A DNA stretch of 64,000 nt from Mesorhizobium muleiense (GCF_900099905.1 NZ_FNEE01000001.1:359091-423090), one strand, 5' to 3'; shown: positions 1-9,117, counted from the stretch's first letter. Made by a program: numbers and translations. The notes: generated by a model not told the origin, from the sequence alone.

Positions 1-425
1 GCGAGCCTGAGCTTCGGCAGAAGTGAAAACACATTGTCCGACAAGTTCACGGCAGGGCGACCGGCAAGGGCGGATTTTTCCGGAGGGAACAAGGCGTCGA
101 AGATGGCGTAGCTGTCCGACGATTTTCGAAGTTTGCTGGCGTGGCGGAGACGTTCGGGAATGACGATGTCCTCGTCACCGCTGAAAAAGACGAAGGGAAC
201 GCCGCGGCGCATCAGTTCGTCGGCGATCGGAAACACCCGCCGACCGTTGAGATTGACGTCGAGGATCGCGGCCTCAGCCACCTCGGTATGCATGGAGGCG
301 TGTTCGACCGTCGCCGCAGGGCCAAGGACGACCGCGCCCATATTGCCGAAATATCGTGCAAGATCGCCGGCCAATACCCAATCGTCTTCGACAATCAGGA
401 TGCGCACTCCTCGGAGATCGCGCAC
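1..425 (-). CDS. Response regulator receiver protein (3' end beyond window)
   Basis: The minus frame reads a CheY-like receiver: an N-terminal beta strand followed by an acidic pair (LIVEDDW), then the phospho-acceptor Asp in AILDVNLNG and the Ser position in VFFSGDED. About 141 codons lie in the window and the frame is open at base 1, so the C-terminus is missing. I chose the GTG at 425, one base after the TGA of the 65-codon gene upstream and preceded by AAAGGG; GTG 407 is the alternative. The usual Lys-Pro near the end of a receiver is replaced by KLRKSS followed by an unrecognised tail. It probably acts in the same sensory network as the divergent kinase; the partner is inferred from position only. 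Confidence 0.75.
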   Translation of the reverse strand, partial: MRDLRGVRILIVEDDWVLAGDLARYFGNMGAVVLGPAATVEHASMHTEVAEAAILDVNLNGRRVFPIADELMRRGVPFVFFSGDEDIVIPERLRHASKLRKSSDSYAIFDALFPPEKSALAGRPAVNLSDNVFSLLPKLRL

Positions 426-426
426 C

Positions 427-624
427 TCATCGCCCTTTCTTCGAGCGGGATTTGCAAGTGTCCGCACGGGCCTGTTCGGAATGTTCCTGCAAGGCTGCCT
501 GCAATCGCTTCGCCAAAACAAGCATGCGCGGCGGAATGGATTCGTTTCCCGGCAAACTCAGCAGATCCTCGAAGCGCAACGACGCTCGTCTCGTCAGCTT
601 CAGCTCAGGTGTGCGCTTTGACAT
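427..624 (-). CDS. 65-residue helical protein, paralogue of the genes at 52.4-52.8 kb
   Basis: This is a small basic protein with a central block LRFEDLLSL, then IPPRMLVLAKRLQAAL, predicted as two short helices broken by a proline turn. The same layout (RR.LR..L.L, a short acidic/Gly turn, PPR.L.L...LQ..L) is seen in the 65-codon gene at 52406. The start is ATG 624 with a weak GGA upstream; the stop is one base before the GTG of the downstream response regulator, so the two are probably translated together. Function is unknown. Its place beside a two-component locus would suit a small regulator, but it lacks the features I would expect of NepR. Confidence 0.65.
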   Translation of the reverse strand: MSKRTPELKLTRRASLRFEDLLSLPGNESIPPRMLVLAKRLQAALQEHSEQARADTCKSRSKKGR

Positions 625-779
625 TGGAGTTCCACAATAATCCCGACTTTAACGCCCTCTGCACGGACTTGTTCCGGCCCTCGCGCACGTTATATGCTGG
701 GCGTTGCGTTCAGCCCGGTCGTGGGCTTTGGGTCGATTTGGCGGCCTTGTCGTCTAGGCTGTTCAACCGAGGGCTTGCG

Positions 780-3700
780 GTGACATCTCAGGTGAAGAGA
801 TTTCCAATTGTGGGCGTCGGCGCGTCGGCCGGCGGCATTCCTGCAATGGAGGGCCTGTTCAAAGGCATCACCGGCCAGCCCGGCATGGCGTTCGTCATCG
901 TCACCCATCTCAGCCCCGAGCGCGAAAGCCTGCTTCATGAGGTCGTCGGACGTTACACGCAACTCCCGGTTGTTGTCGTCGAGGACGGCACCACTGTCCT
1001 GTCCGACCACGTCTATGTGATGCCGCAAAACGTCGTTCTCACGATCGAGCGGGGAGTGCTGCACCTGCGGCCATCCAACGTGCTCAGCCGCGAGCGCAAG
1101 CCGATCGATATCTTTTTTAGCGCGTTGGCGGAGGATCAGGGCGAATATGCGGTTGGCGTCATTTTGTCGGGCGGCGATTCCGATGGCACGCTTGGCGCCA
1201 AGGCGATCAAGGAGCGTGGCGGACTGACGGTCGCCCAGGCTCCCGACGGCTACGGTCCGCGCAACCCGGACATGCCGAAAAGTGCGATCTCCAGCGGGCT
1301 GATCGACATTGCGGCGCCGGCGGAGGAGATCGGCGCGAAGCTCGAGGGGTTCGCCCGCAGCTTCGACATGCTGAACGGGGTTGCCGGAGGCGGCGAGCAC
1401 GAGACGGCAGAACTGGGTCGGCTCCGCGACGAGATCTACGGCATTCTGCAGGGCCAATCCGGCCACGATTTCTCAGGCTATAAGACCAAGACATTCCTGC
1501 GGCGCATCAAGCGGCGCATGCAAATCGGACAGCTTGATTCCATTGAAGAGTATGTTGAATGGCTGAAGAAGGACCCTCGCGAGGTGGCGAACCTTTTTCG
1601 TGACCTTTTGATCAACGTCACCGATTTTTTCCGTGATCCCGACGCGTTCAAGCTGCTCGAGGAGAAGGTCGTACCGCAACTGTTCGAGGGCAAGACCGCC
1701 AGCGACGCCGTCAGGATCTGGGTGCCTGGCTGCGCCACCGGCGAGGAGGTGTTCTCGATCGGCATGCTGTTGCGCGAACACAAGGAGACGCTTTCGGTTG
1801 TGCCACGCGTCCAGATATTTGCGACCGACATCGATGAGCCCGCGCTTGCGGTGGCGCGCGCGGCGCGTTACCCGGCGGCATTGCTGCAGGGCGTCTCGCC
1901 CGAGCGCAGGCAGCGTTTTTTCAGCAGCGACGGCGAGAGCCACGTGCTTGCCAACGAGGTCCGGGAGCTGTGCGTCTTTTCCCCTCACAGCGTCGTCCGC
2001 GACCCGCCGTTTTCACGCATGGACATGGTTTCATGCCGCAACCTGCTGATCTATTTCGGCTCGGACATCCAGAACCGGGTGATTCCGATCTTCCACTACG
2101 CGCTGAAGCCGGGCGGTTATCTTTTCCTCGGCACGTCCGAAAGCGTCGGCCAGCACGACAACCTCTTCGCCGCCGTCGACAAGAAGCAGCGCATTTTTCA
2201 GGCGCGGGAACATGCCTCGCCACACATTAGGCTGCCGATGCTGATCGGCGATGGCCGTTCAGGCGCCTTCCTGCCTGAAGGAACGGGGCCGAACAAGCGA
2301 ACCGCCAGCTATCCGCTTCGACAGGCGGTCGAGGCACAAGTGCTGGAGCGTTTCGCGCCGCCGCATGTCGTGGTGAATGGCGACGGTGACGTCGTCTACT
2401 ATTCGGCGCGGACCGGCCGATATCTCGAAGCGCCGCAAGGCATTCCGAGCCGGCAGGTGCTGACTTTGGCCCGCTCCGGGCTAAGGCTCGACCTGCGCGC
2501 GGCATTGCGGGAAGCCGCCACGACGCGCCGCACCGTCGTGCGGGAAAATGTCGTCGTTGACGAGGACGACGAACAGGCCCTGTCGATCAAACTCACTGTC
2601 GAGCCCCTGGCGGAACGCGGCAAGGGCGAACGGCTTTATCTCGTCCTGTTCGAACCGACGGGGCCGGTGCAGGCGCGGTCCGATGTTGGGCCCGAAAACC
2701 GTAGCAGCGAAGGCACTGCCGATCTCGAGCGGGAGCTGCGCGAAACCCGGGAGCGACTGCAATCGACGATCGAGGAGTACGAAACCGCACTGGAAGAAGC
2801 GAAATCCTCGAACGAGGAACTGGTCTCCGTCAACGAGGAGGCGCAGTCGACCAATGAGGAGCTTGAGGCCTCGAAGGAGGAGATGCAGTCGCTCAACGAG
2901 GAGCTCAACACCATCAATTCGGAACTGACCAACAAGATAGAGGAGCTCGACCGCGCCAACAGCGATTTGCGGAATCTGTTCGAGAGCACGAAGATCGCAA
3001 CCATTTTCCTCGATCGCAATCTGGTGGTGCGGACCTTTACTCCGCCGGCCTCGTCCTTCTTCAGCCTGCGTCCCTCCGACGTCGGCCGGCCGCTGACCGA
3101 GCTTTCGAGCCAGCTCGACTATCCCGAGCTGAAACAGCACATCGATGCTGTCTTCGAAACCGGAGAGACCCTGAACCATCATCTGGCACGCGACAATCGG
3201 GGCCGGTTTCACATGGTCCGCATCAATCCGTATCGCGACAAGGACAACAGGATCCAGGGCGTCGTGGTCACACTGATCGACGTCACCACCCTGGCCGAGG
3301 CGGAAGAGCATCAACAGGTGCTCATTTCGGAGCTGAACCACCGCGTCAAGAACATGCTGGCGGTGGTCGCCAGCATTGCCAACCGCACCCGGGAAAGTTC
3401 GGAATCGAAGGAAGAGTTCGCCGAAGCGCTGATCGGTCGCCTGCACGCCATGTCGCGGGCCTACGGTCTGCTGTCGAAGGAACGCTGGAAAGAAGCTTCG
3501 ATCAACGAACTGCTGCATCAGGAACTCGAAGCTTTCAGCATTGACCGGTTCGAACTTGACGGCGCTGAAGTGAAGCTTAGCCCGCAACAGGGTCTTTCCC
3601 TCAGCATGGCCATTCATGAACTGGCGACCAACGCCGCCAAATATGGCGCGCTGTCGAAGCCCGAGGGCAGGGTCGTGCTGAAATGGTCTGGCGAGGGCGA

Positions 3701-3890
3701 TATTTTCACGCTCGCCTGGCGCGAGAGACACGGGCCGCCGGTCAGAAAACCTGAAGTTAGCGGCTTCGGACTTTCCCTGCTGCAGGGTGAGATCGGCTAC
3801 CGGCTTGGCGGAAACGTCGAGACCACCTTCAACCGTGACGGTCTTGAGGTCCAGATCACATTCCCGATGCTGCGCAAGGAGACGCCGTGA
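780..3890 (+). CDS. CheB-CheR-PAS-HWE hybrid histidine kinase
   Basis: This is a 1036-residue signalling protein. Residues 8-185 are a CheB-type methylesterase domain with the nucleophile Ser16 in GASAGG, a THLSPE His motif and LSGGDSDG. Residues about 215-480 are a CheR methyltransferase with the SAM-binding GCATGEE. A long acidic coiled coil (about 648-733) leads into a PAS domain (about 735-845). The C-terminus is an HWE/HisKA_2 kinase with the phospho-accepting His854 in ELNHRVKN, an N-box (ELATNAAKYG) and the W-x-E signature (WRE). The frame is open back to 141, but homology begins at GTG 780, so that start is used. The stop overlaps the next gene by four bases (GTGA). The expected role is a soluble sensor, often for light, redox or stress; the stimulus is not visible. 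Confidence 0.93.
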   Translation: MTSQVKRFPIVGVGASAGGIPAMEGLFKGITGQPGMAFVIVTHLSPERESLLHEVVGRYTQLPVVVVEDGTTVLSDHVYVMPQNVVLTIERGVLHLRPSNVLSRERKPIDIFFSALAEDQGEYAVGVILSGGDSDGTLGAKAIKERGGLTVAQAPDGYGPRNPDMPKSAISSGLIDIAAPAEEIGAKLEGFARSFDMLNGVAGGGEHETAELGRLRDEIYGILQGQSGHDFSGYKTKTFLRRIKRRMQIGQLDSIEEYVEWLKKDPREVANLFRDLLINVTDFFRDPDAFKLLEEKVVPQLFEGKTASDAVRIWVPGCATGEEVFSIGMLLREHKETLSVVPRVQIFATDIDEPALAVARAARYPAALLQGVSPERRQRFFSSDGESHVLANEVRELCVFSPHSVVRDPPFSRMDMVSCRNLLIYFGSDIQNRVIPIFHYALKPGGYLFLGTSESVGQHDNLFAAVDKKQRIFQAREHASPHIRLPMLIGDGRSGAFLPEGTGPNKRTASYPLRQAVEAQVLERFAPPHVVVNGDGDVVYYSARTGRYLEAPQGIPSRQVLTLARSGLRLDLRAALREAATTRRTVVRENVVVDEDDEQALSIKLTVEPLAERGKGERLYLVLFEPTGPVQARSDVGPENRSSEGTADLERELRETRERLQSTIEEYETALEEAKSSNEELVSVNEEAQSTNEELEASKEEMQSLNEELNTINSELTNKIEELDRANSDLRNLFESTKIATIFLDRNLVVRTFTPPASSFFSLRPSDVGRPLTELSSQLDYPELKQHIDAVFETGETLNHHLARDNRGRFHMVRINPYRDKDNRIQGVVVTLIDVTTLAEAEEHQQVLISELNHRVKNMLAVVASIANRTRESSESKEEFAEALIGRLHAMSRAYGLLSKERWKEASINELLHQELEAFSIDRFELDGAEVKLSPQQGLSLSMAIHELATNAAKYGALSKPEGRVVLKWSGEGDIFTLAWRERHGPPVRKPEVSGFGLSLLQGEIGYRLGGNVETTFNRDGLEVQITFPMLRKETP

Positions 3891-4246
3891 CCGACCCGCT
3901 GCGCGTTCTGGTGGTCGAGGATGAATGGCTCATCGCCGAGGACATCGCTGCTTGTCTGCGCGATTCGGGACATCAGGTGATCGGCCCCGCCCCTTCGGTG
4001 GCGGCGGCCCTTCGTCTTATCGGCGAAAATCCTGTCGACGTGGCGCTGCTGGATGTTCAACTGCATGGCGAAACGAGCCTGGCGATAGCAGAAGAACTAA
4101 AAACCCGCCATATTCCGTTCGCGTGCCTGACCGGCTTTGGGCCGCGCGATGTTCCATCCACGTTCGCCAACGCTAGATTTGTTCGCAAGCCGGCAGATCA
4201 GGCGGCCATTCTCAGAGCCTTGGCGGAATTGGTCCCGACGTCCTAG
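3887..4246 (+). CDS. Receiver-only response regulator
   Basis: A 119-residue single-domain receiver. The acidic pair lies in VVEDEW, the phospho-acceptor is Asp56 in ALLDVQ, the Thr is in ACLTGF and the Lys-Pro in FVRKPAD. No output domain follows, so it acts by protein-protein contact or as a phosphate sink. The GTG start overlaps the TGA of the HWE kinase gene by four bases, which strongly suggests it is the cognate target. Such receiver-only partners of HWE kinases are common in Rhizobiales. Confidence 0.92.
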   Translation: MTDPLRVLVVEDEWLIAEDIAACLRDSGHQVIGPAPSVAAALRLIGENPVDVALLDVQLHGETSLAIAEELKTRHIPFACLTGFGPRDVPSTFANARFVRKPADQAAILRALAELVPTS

Positions 4247-4258
4247 CTCGTTTGCCCT

Positions 4259-4498
4259 TCAGTCCAGCGGCTTTTCGGTCGGCCGCGGCGTGGCGCCTTG
4301 CTGGCGCGGCCGGCCGGCATTGCGGTTGGCCACCGGATTGTCCAGCGGAGCGGTCGAGGGCTTCGAGGCTCTCGCGCTTTTCGGCGTCGGTGGCCTGGCT
4401 CCGGCATCCGTATCGTCAGCATCCCGCCTTGGACGTCGCAAGCCAGCGGCATTTGCCTGCCGGATTGCCGGTTTCGATGTGGTTTCATTGTTGGCCAT
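4259..4498 (-). CDS. Hydrophilic disordered protein, 79 residues
   Basis: This is a low-complexity protein rich in Ala, Pro, Arg and Thr (GLRRPRRDADD, RPPTPKSARAS), with no hydrophobic core and no membrane segment, so it is probably disordered. The start is ATG 4498, chosen because GGAAGGAGAC lies just upstream; the frame continues to 4528 but without a better signal. It converges with the receiver gene, ending 12 bases past its stop. I do not recognise a family. The very strong ribosome binding site is the main support for expression. Confidence 0.6.
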   Translation of the reverse strand: MANNETTSKPAIRQANAAGLRRPRRDADDTDAGARPPTPKSARASKPSTAPLDNPVANRNAGRPRQQGATPRPTEKPLD

Positions 4499-4655
4499 GG
4501 TGTCTCCTTCCTGCTGCGACGGAAACAACGGAGGCTTCGTTCACCGCTCGCAGCCCTGCGTGTCAACCGCCGGCACGGTGCGAAGTTCCACGACCTGCCG
4601 CTGGATGGGAACCATTTTCGATACTGGCTGTTCGGCTCGCAGGAAGGAGCCGGAC

Positions 4656-4874
4656 ATGGAGCGACGTAACGCCATACTTTCGCTGGTGATAGCAGCGATC
4701 ATCATCGTCGGCTTTCTCATCGGCTTTTTGTATGCCGATATGGGCTGGCGCACCTCGCCACTCGAAAGAGCCCAGGAGCAAAACCAGGGTGGGAAGGCCC
4801 CGGCCGACACCTCGCCTGCCGCGGGCATCGAAAAGAACCCCCAAGAGAATACCGAGATGCCGGATCAGCAATAA
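4656..4874 (+). CDS. Small single-pass membrane protein, 72 residues
   Basis: Residues 1-4 are charged (MERR), followed by one strong transmembrane helix (about 7-26, SLVIAAIIIVGFLIGFLYAD). The rest is a polar tail rich in Gln, Pro and Asn. The ATG at 4656 is preceded by AGGAAGGAGC. N-in topology with the tail in the periplasm is likely. No family recognised; similar tiny membrane proteins are frequent in rhizobial genomes. It is divergent from the disordered-protein gene at 4259-4498, with 157 bases between the two starts. Confidence 0.65.
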   Translation: MERRNAILSLVIAAIIIVGFLIGFLYADMGWRTSPLERAQEQNQGGKAPADTSPAAGIEKNPQENTEMPDQQ

Positions 4875-4954
4875 CCGCGATCTTTCGGGCAGGAACCGGG
4901 CAAGCTGGATGGTCTTGCCCAGAACCAATGGCTGTATCGCTGGTGATATCGGAC

Positions 4955-5266
4955 TTACGGTGGCTGCTGGTACCCGGCTGCCAACGCCGCGGCCTCTTCC
5001 CCCGTCGTTGAAACCCCTCCTGCTGATGTAAGCGATTTCTGGCATTTGCGTATCGGCAGCACGGCGTGCTCAGTCTCCGGAGACGAGAGCCGGCCGATCC
5101 TGCTGCTTCTTGCCAACGCATCTTGGTTGGCCCTTGCTGCGAGCCACTCCGCCCGCTCCCGCGGCAAGCCGATAAGGCAAATACCAGCGAAGTACGCCGG
5201 CACATCCACGGTCGTATCGAACACGGCCCATGTGTTGGTCGGTTCCTGAACGGGCAAAAACCTCAT
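4955..5266 (-). CDS. Hypothetical protein, 103 residues
   Basis: The N-terminal half looks protein-like: TWAVFDTTVDVPAYF, then LPRERAEWLAARANQ, a beta-hairpin plus helix arrangement seen in many small rhizobial proteins that begin with a W-x-V-[FY]-D strand. The C-terminal half is less convincing. The ATG at 5266 follows AGGAG at good spacing. It lies upstream of nothing obvious and is followed by a non-coding stretch. Function unknown. Confidence 0.5.
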   Translation of the reverse strand: MRFLPVQEPTNTWAVFDTTVDVPAYFAGICLIGLPRERAEWLAARANQDALARSSRIGRLSSPETEHAVLPIRKCQKSLTSAGGVSTTGEEAAALAAGYQQPP

Positions 5267-5541
5267 AACAGCTCCTGCTAATCTATAGCACGAACTTACG
5301 GACGAAGCACTGTTCCGGCATCAACCAAACGAAGGAGAATTTTTCGTTTTGACACGCTGCGGCGCGCTGAGCATTGCGAATTGATCCACACCGTCTGCAT
5401 CGCGGCTGCGAGACTGCCGAAAATAGGTGGCAGATCTCGACGAGCGATCGCATCCAGGAGCCCGCCAGGCAGCGGCGCCTTTGCGTGTCGGCGATCCGCC
5501 TTCAGTGCCCGCAGGGCCTCGGCGTATCCCTTGGGGAACTG

Positions 5542-5730
5542 TCAACTGGCCTTGGGAGCGCTGCTCGGGACCAGGAATCCACCTTTTAGCAACTCCAGGG
5601 CGTCGAGCGCCTCCTCATCCAGCAAATCTGTCAGAGCCACCCCTTCTGCGAAGACCACCCTATCGTCGTCTATATCGTAGACCTCCCAAAGCCCTTCCTT
5701 GTTCCGTCGAATGGCGTGCCGATGCTCCAT
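5542..5730 (-). CDS. Hypothetical protein, 62 residues
   Basis: A small acidic protein. It starts with a strand (GLWEVYDIDDDRVVF) and ends with a helix (TDLLDEEALDALELL). The W-x-V-x-D motif resembles that of the gene at 4955-5266, so the two may share a fold; that is a visual impression only. I see no clear ribosome binding site upstream of ATG 5730, which lowers confidence in expression. Confidence 0.5.
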   Translation of the reverse strand: MEHRHAIRRNKEGLWEVYDIDDDRVVFAEGVALTDLLDEEALDALELLKGGFLVPSSAPKAS

Positions 5731-6098
5731 AAGCAGACGCTAATTGAGTCGCGGAAATGGTGGCTAGGAAAAATCAGGGGCAGGCCGACATTAGCAGTGG
5801 AAAACCTCAGGCGCCCTGACGCGTGATGCATGCGCAAGTCAAGGCTATGCCGGCCGCGCGCGGCCCGAGGGGACCGTATCGACCACGGAAAATAGCCAGG
5901 TCGAGAATCCGATTGACGATCATTGCGGACACTCGGCCTCTGATGTAATTTAGGGATCGATCAAGTGAGGAATATTTCGCTGTCGCGACGGCTTTTCTCT
6001 CTTTTCTGTCTCGGCAGATAGCATGCTCTCTAACGGACTTTTGGCACTGCAAGCTGTGTTCTTGTGGTCGCCAGGTAACGACGGTTAAGGGATTTGCC
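5731..6098. other. Intergenic region upstream of the caspase gene
   Basis: 368 bases without a supported gene. The right end carries AAGGGA before the ATG at 6099, and the promoter of the caspase gene should lie here, but I cannot pick out convincing -35 and -10 boxes. The open frame on the minus strand at 5807-6199 overlaps the caspase start and has no family signal. Confidence 0.4.
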
Positions 6099-8651
6099 AT
6101 GCTCCGACGTTGCGGATTCGTTGCGGCCTTGATGCTCGCAAGCGTCGCGACTTTCGACGCTTCTGCAGTCGAACGAAGGGTCGCCTTTGTAATCGGCAAC
6201 TCCGATTACCAGGAAATCTCGGCCCTCAAGAACCCGGCCAAGGATGTGGTGGACGTGTCCAACACGTTTCGAGCGGCTGGTTTTGATGTTTTCGTCGCCA
6301 GCAATCTTACAAAGCTGCAATTTGAAGATCAGTTCCGCAACTATCTTGCCGCCGTGGACGGCGCCGATGTCGCTGTCGTCTACTATTCCGGCCACGGCTT
6401 TCAGATCGGCGGCGAAAATTTCCTGATCCCTGTCGATGCCTCGTTGAAAGATGCGGCGGACGTCGAGGTCCAGGCAATCAAGCTGAACGATGTGCTGCAG
6501 CAGATGCGTTCGAAATCGAAGATCCAGGTGATCATCCTCGATGCCTGCCGCAACAATCCATTCCCTCGCAAGGACTATTGGCTCAGGGACCAGCTTCTTA
6601 CCGCCAGCGGCACCGGCCTTGCGCAAGTAAGAAGCTCACTGAACACACTGATTGCTTTCGCCACCGAACCCGGCGCGGTCGCCTATGACGGCGCCGGCGA
6701 CCTCAGTCCTTTCTCATCGGCGTTTTCTCGTCGCGCGCTCGCCCCGAACCAGGAGATCCGCACGGTCATGTCGGCCGTCCGCCGGGATGTGGTTGAGGCG
6801 ACCAAGGGCTTGCAGGTTCCCTGGGAGAACTCGTCGCTGATCGACGAAGTCGTTCTGATGCGCCGCATCAGCCGCCCATCGCTGCCGCCGGTATTGGAGA
6901 AGGTCGTGCTGTCAGGGGCCGGCCCCGTCGATCTGGACCTTCCGGAACCGGTCCAGGTCGACGGCGGGACGATAACCGTCAGCATCGAAAGACCGCCCGC
7001 CTTGGGACGCCTGATGCTGGACGGCAAGGTCGTCGAGGCCGGAGAACTGATCCAGGGCAAGGACCTGCCGCGTTTGCAGTTGGATGTCCCCAAGGGAACC
7101 GGCCAGCCGGAAGAGATGGATATGCTGGCCTACGCCGCACGCGACAGTTGGGGCGGCGAAGCCAGGGGCATGCTGGTGTTCCGGGTCAAGAGCGGCGAAG
7201 GAGCCGAGGGCGAACAGGTGATGGCCGCGCTCGAAGCCGAGCAGAAGCAGCAGGTGCTGCAGCGCGGCATTCATGTCACCGGTGCGGCCGAGGCGATCGA
7301 GAACCGGGACGTCGACGTTCCGGTCGGCGTCGGCGCCGTTGCTCTGAACCTGGATGTCCCGACAGATGATGCGGCGGTCAGCCTGAAAGTCACAAACTAT
7401 CCGGCAACGGGGACACTCTCCCTGCCGGATCGGACCCTGTCGCCCGAATCGAGCTTGACGGTCGGCGAAGTCGAGGGGCTGCGCTATGAACCCCAGATCG
7501 GCGCCAGCGCACCGGTCGAGATCGCCTTCGAAATTCGGGCGGACAGCGGAGCAGCCAAACCCGCCAAGATGAAACTGTCGCCGAGCGTCGATCCGTGCGA
7601 CCTGGCTGCTGGCGAACCTCTCGACCTTCAAGGCATGGTCCCCGGCCTGCTGCCGAATGAAATCGGCGCCGACGCGGTCAAGCTGTGCGAGGCTGCGGTG
7701 AAGGCGTATCCCGATGTCGCCCGCTTCCGTTATGAACTGGGCCGCGCGCTGCTTGCAGCCGGCAAGGTCGACCAGGCCAGGAAAGCCATACAACAGGCCG
7801 CCGACAGGGGGCATGTGCGCGCAGTGTTCGAGCTCGGCTACCTCTACGCGACGGGAACGGGCCTGGCTGTCGACCGCAAGCAGGCCAACACCTTCTACGC
7901 CGCTGCGGCCGACAAGGGCGATCCCTACGGCATGACATCGTGGGGCCGTGCCTTGTTCCATGGCTACGGCGTCGAGCGCGACACCGGCAAAGGATTGGAT
8001 CTGCTGCTCAAGGCGGCATCGATGGGGCATACCTATGCCATGAACGATCTCGCGGCGATCTTCACCGAAGGCCGCAACGGCGTGCCCGCCGATCAGGCCC
8101 GTGCCGTTGCCTTCCTGAAGGCCGGCGTCGAGCGCCAGGACATGTATTCGATGAACTTGCTCGGTCGCAATTACCTCAGCGGCCAGGGCGTCGAGAAGGA
8201 TCCGAAGGCTGCGCTGGCGCTTTTTCAGAAGGCCATCGACCTCGGCCAGCCCTATGCGCCGGCCAGTCTTGCGCGCATGTACCGTGATGGCGTTGGCGTG
8301 GAGCAGAACCTTGATGAAGCCCAACGTCTGTTTGAACTGGCAACCTCGCGCGGCGACCAGTCCGGCGCCTATGATCGCGCGGCTCTCGAGATGCAAAAGG
8401 GCGACAACGCCGACCAGGCCGTCGCCGTGCGTTTCCTGGCATTCACGGTTGCGCTAGATCTCCGCAATGAGTTGCCTGACGCCCGGGCGACGTTGGCGAA
8501 ATTCGGGGCCAAGCCGAAAGCGGCGGCGTTGAAGCAACTGCGTGGGGAACTCAAGTCGAAGATTCCGTTGAGCGGTTCTGTCGACAAGCAACTGGTCAAA
8601 GTGGCGAGGGCGGTCTGGGAACAAGCCAATCCGCGTCGGGATTTGTTCTGA
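6099..8651 (+). CDS. Exported caspase-like (C14) protein with Sel1 repeats
   Basis: An 850-residue protein. Residues 1-23 form a signal peptide ending at ASA. The caspase p20-like fold follows (about 27-250), with the catalytic dyad His99 in YYSGHGF and Cys150 in LDACRNN. A middle region (about 270-500) is beta-rich and unassigned. From about 565 to 775 there are tandem Sel1/TPR-like repeats (LGYLYATGTGL, WGRALFHGYGV, LARMYRDGVGV), which usually mediate protein contacts. Secretion to the periplasm is inferred. A short lipoprotein gene follows after 14 bases. A second caspase gene lies 4 kb away, and both sit next to the T6SS-linked module. Substrate unknown; metacaspase-like cleavage after basic residues is only a guess. 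Confidence 0.88.
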   Translation: MLRRCGFVAALMLASVATFDASAVERRVAFVIGNSDYQEISALKNPAKDVVDVSNTFRAAGFDVFVASNLTKLQFEDQFRNYLAAVDGADVAVVYYSGHGFQIGGENFLIPVDASLKDAADVEVQAIKLNDVLQQMRSKSKIQVIILDACRNNPFPRKDYWLRDQLLTASGTGLAQVRSSLNTLIAFATEPGAVAYDGAGDLSPFSSAFSRRALAPNQEIRTVMSAVRRDVVEATKGLQVPWENSSLIDEVVLMRRISRPSLPPVLEKVVLSGAGPVDLDLPEPVQVDGGTITVSIERPPALGRLMLDGKVVEAGELIQGKDLPRLQLDVPKGTGQPEEMDMLAYAARDSWGGEARGMLVFRVKSGEGAEGEQVMAALEAEQKQQVLQRGIHVTGAAEAIENRDVDVPVGVGAVALNLDVPTDDAAVSLKVTNYPATGTLSLPDRTLSPESSLTVGEVEGLRYEPQIGASAPVEIAFEIRADSGAAKPAKMKLSPSVDPCDLAAGEPLDLQGMVPGLLPNEIGADAVKLCEAAVKAYPDVARFRYELGRALLAAGKVDQARKAIQQAADRGHVRAVFELGYLYATGTGLAVDRKQANTFYAAAADKGDPYGMTSWGRALFHGYGVERDTGKGLDLLLKAASMGHTYAMNDLAAIFTEGRNGVPADQARAVAFLKAGVERQDMYSMNLLGRNYLSGQGVEKDPKAALALFQKAIDLGQPYAPASLARMYRDGVGVEQNLDEAQRLFELATSRGDQSGAYDRAALEMQKGDNADQAVAVRFLAFTVALDLRNELPDARATLAKFGAKPKAAALKQLRGELKSKIPLSGSVDKQLVKVARAVWEQANPRRDLF

Positions 8652-8665
8652 TCAACAAGGAGGCA

Positions 8666-9007
8666 ATGGTGGGCAGAAATCTGAAGCAGGCAACAATCGG
8701 GATAACTCTGTCCATAGCCTTGGCGGGGGTCACGGGCTGCACATCCTGGCCACCCCTGCAACCGACGCCGCTGGTGGCGACGCCGGCACCGGCGCCGAAG
8801 GTCGTTCGCAGAGCCGCGGCGCCGCGGAAGGTCGTCAACCCCGCTCCCAAACCGGTGGCCGCCAGGAGAGTGGTTAATCCGGTCGCGGACGAGCCTGCTG
8901 CCGCACCTCCCATAATCATTCCTTCTTCGGGAGGTGGCGGGAGTGGCGGAAGTGGGGGGAACAGCGGAGGAGGAGGAGGAGGAGGAGGAGGTGGCTGGGG
9001 AGGATAG
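8666..9007 (+). CDS. Gly-rich lipoprotein
   Basis: A 113-residue protein with a lipoprotein signal peptide (lipobox LAGVTGC, lipidated Cys25). A Pro/Ala/Lys/Arg-rich linker with repeats of the type RKVVNPAPKPVA follows, then a Ser/Gly-rich tail encoded partly by a GGA run near 8968-8990. The start ATG 8666 follows AAGGAGGCA. It is likely co-transcribed with the caspase gene 14 bases upstream. It probably sits in the outer membrane or inner-membrane outer leaflet; function unknown. The GGA run could vary in length by slippage. Confidence 0.7.
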   Translation: MVGRNLKQATIGITLSIALAGVTGCTSWPPLQPTPLVATPAPAPKVVRRAAAPRKVVNPAPKPVAARRVVNPVADEPAAAPPIIIPSSGGGGSGGSGGNSGGGGGGGGGGWGG

Positions 9008-9054
9008 CGTTGAATGGCTGCTGCAAGTAAGCCAAACAACTAGAGCATTCTGCA

Positions 9055-9074
9055 GCCAAGTGGCATCACTTGGC
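9055..9074. terminator. Inverted repeat downstream of the lipoprotein gene
   Basis: GCCAAGTG-gcat-CACTTGGC forms a perfect 8-bp stem with a 4-base loop, extended imperfectly by CTGC/GCAG outside. It lies 48 bases past the lipoprotein stop and before a convergent gene. There is no T-run, so intrinsic termination is uncertain. Confidence 0.4.
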
Positions 9075-9117
9075 GTCGCAGAAATGCGGCTGAATCAAGC
9101 AGATAGAGCCGGATTGT

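Noticed and set aside
141..779. Open frame extending the HWE kinase N-terminus by about 213 residues
   Set aside because: It overlaps the minus-strand receiver and 65-codon genes and has no homology; the CheB domain begins right after GTG 780.
2481..3731. Minus-strand open frame of 416 codons
   Set aside because: Shadow of the kinase coiled coil and PAS region; no recognisable domain.
8968..8990. GGA run as a simple repeat locus outside genes
   Set aside because: It lies in the lipoprotein reading frame and codes for its Gly-rich tail; treated as part of that gene.
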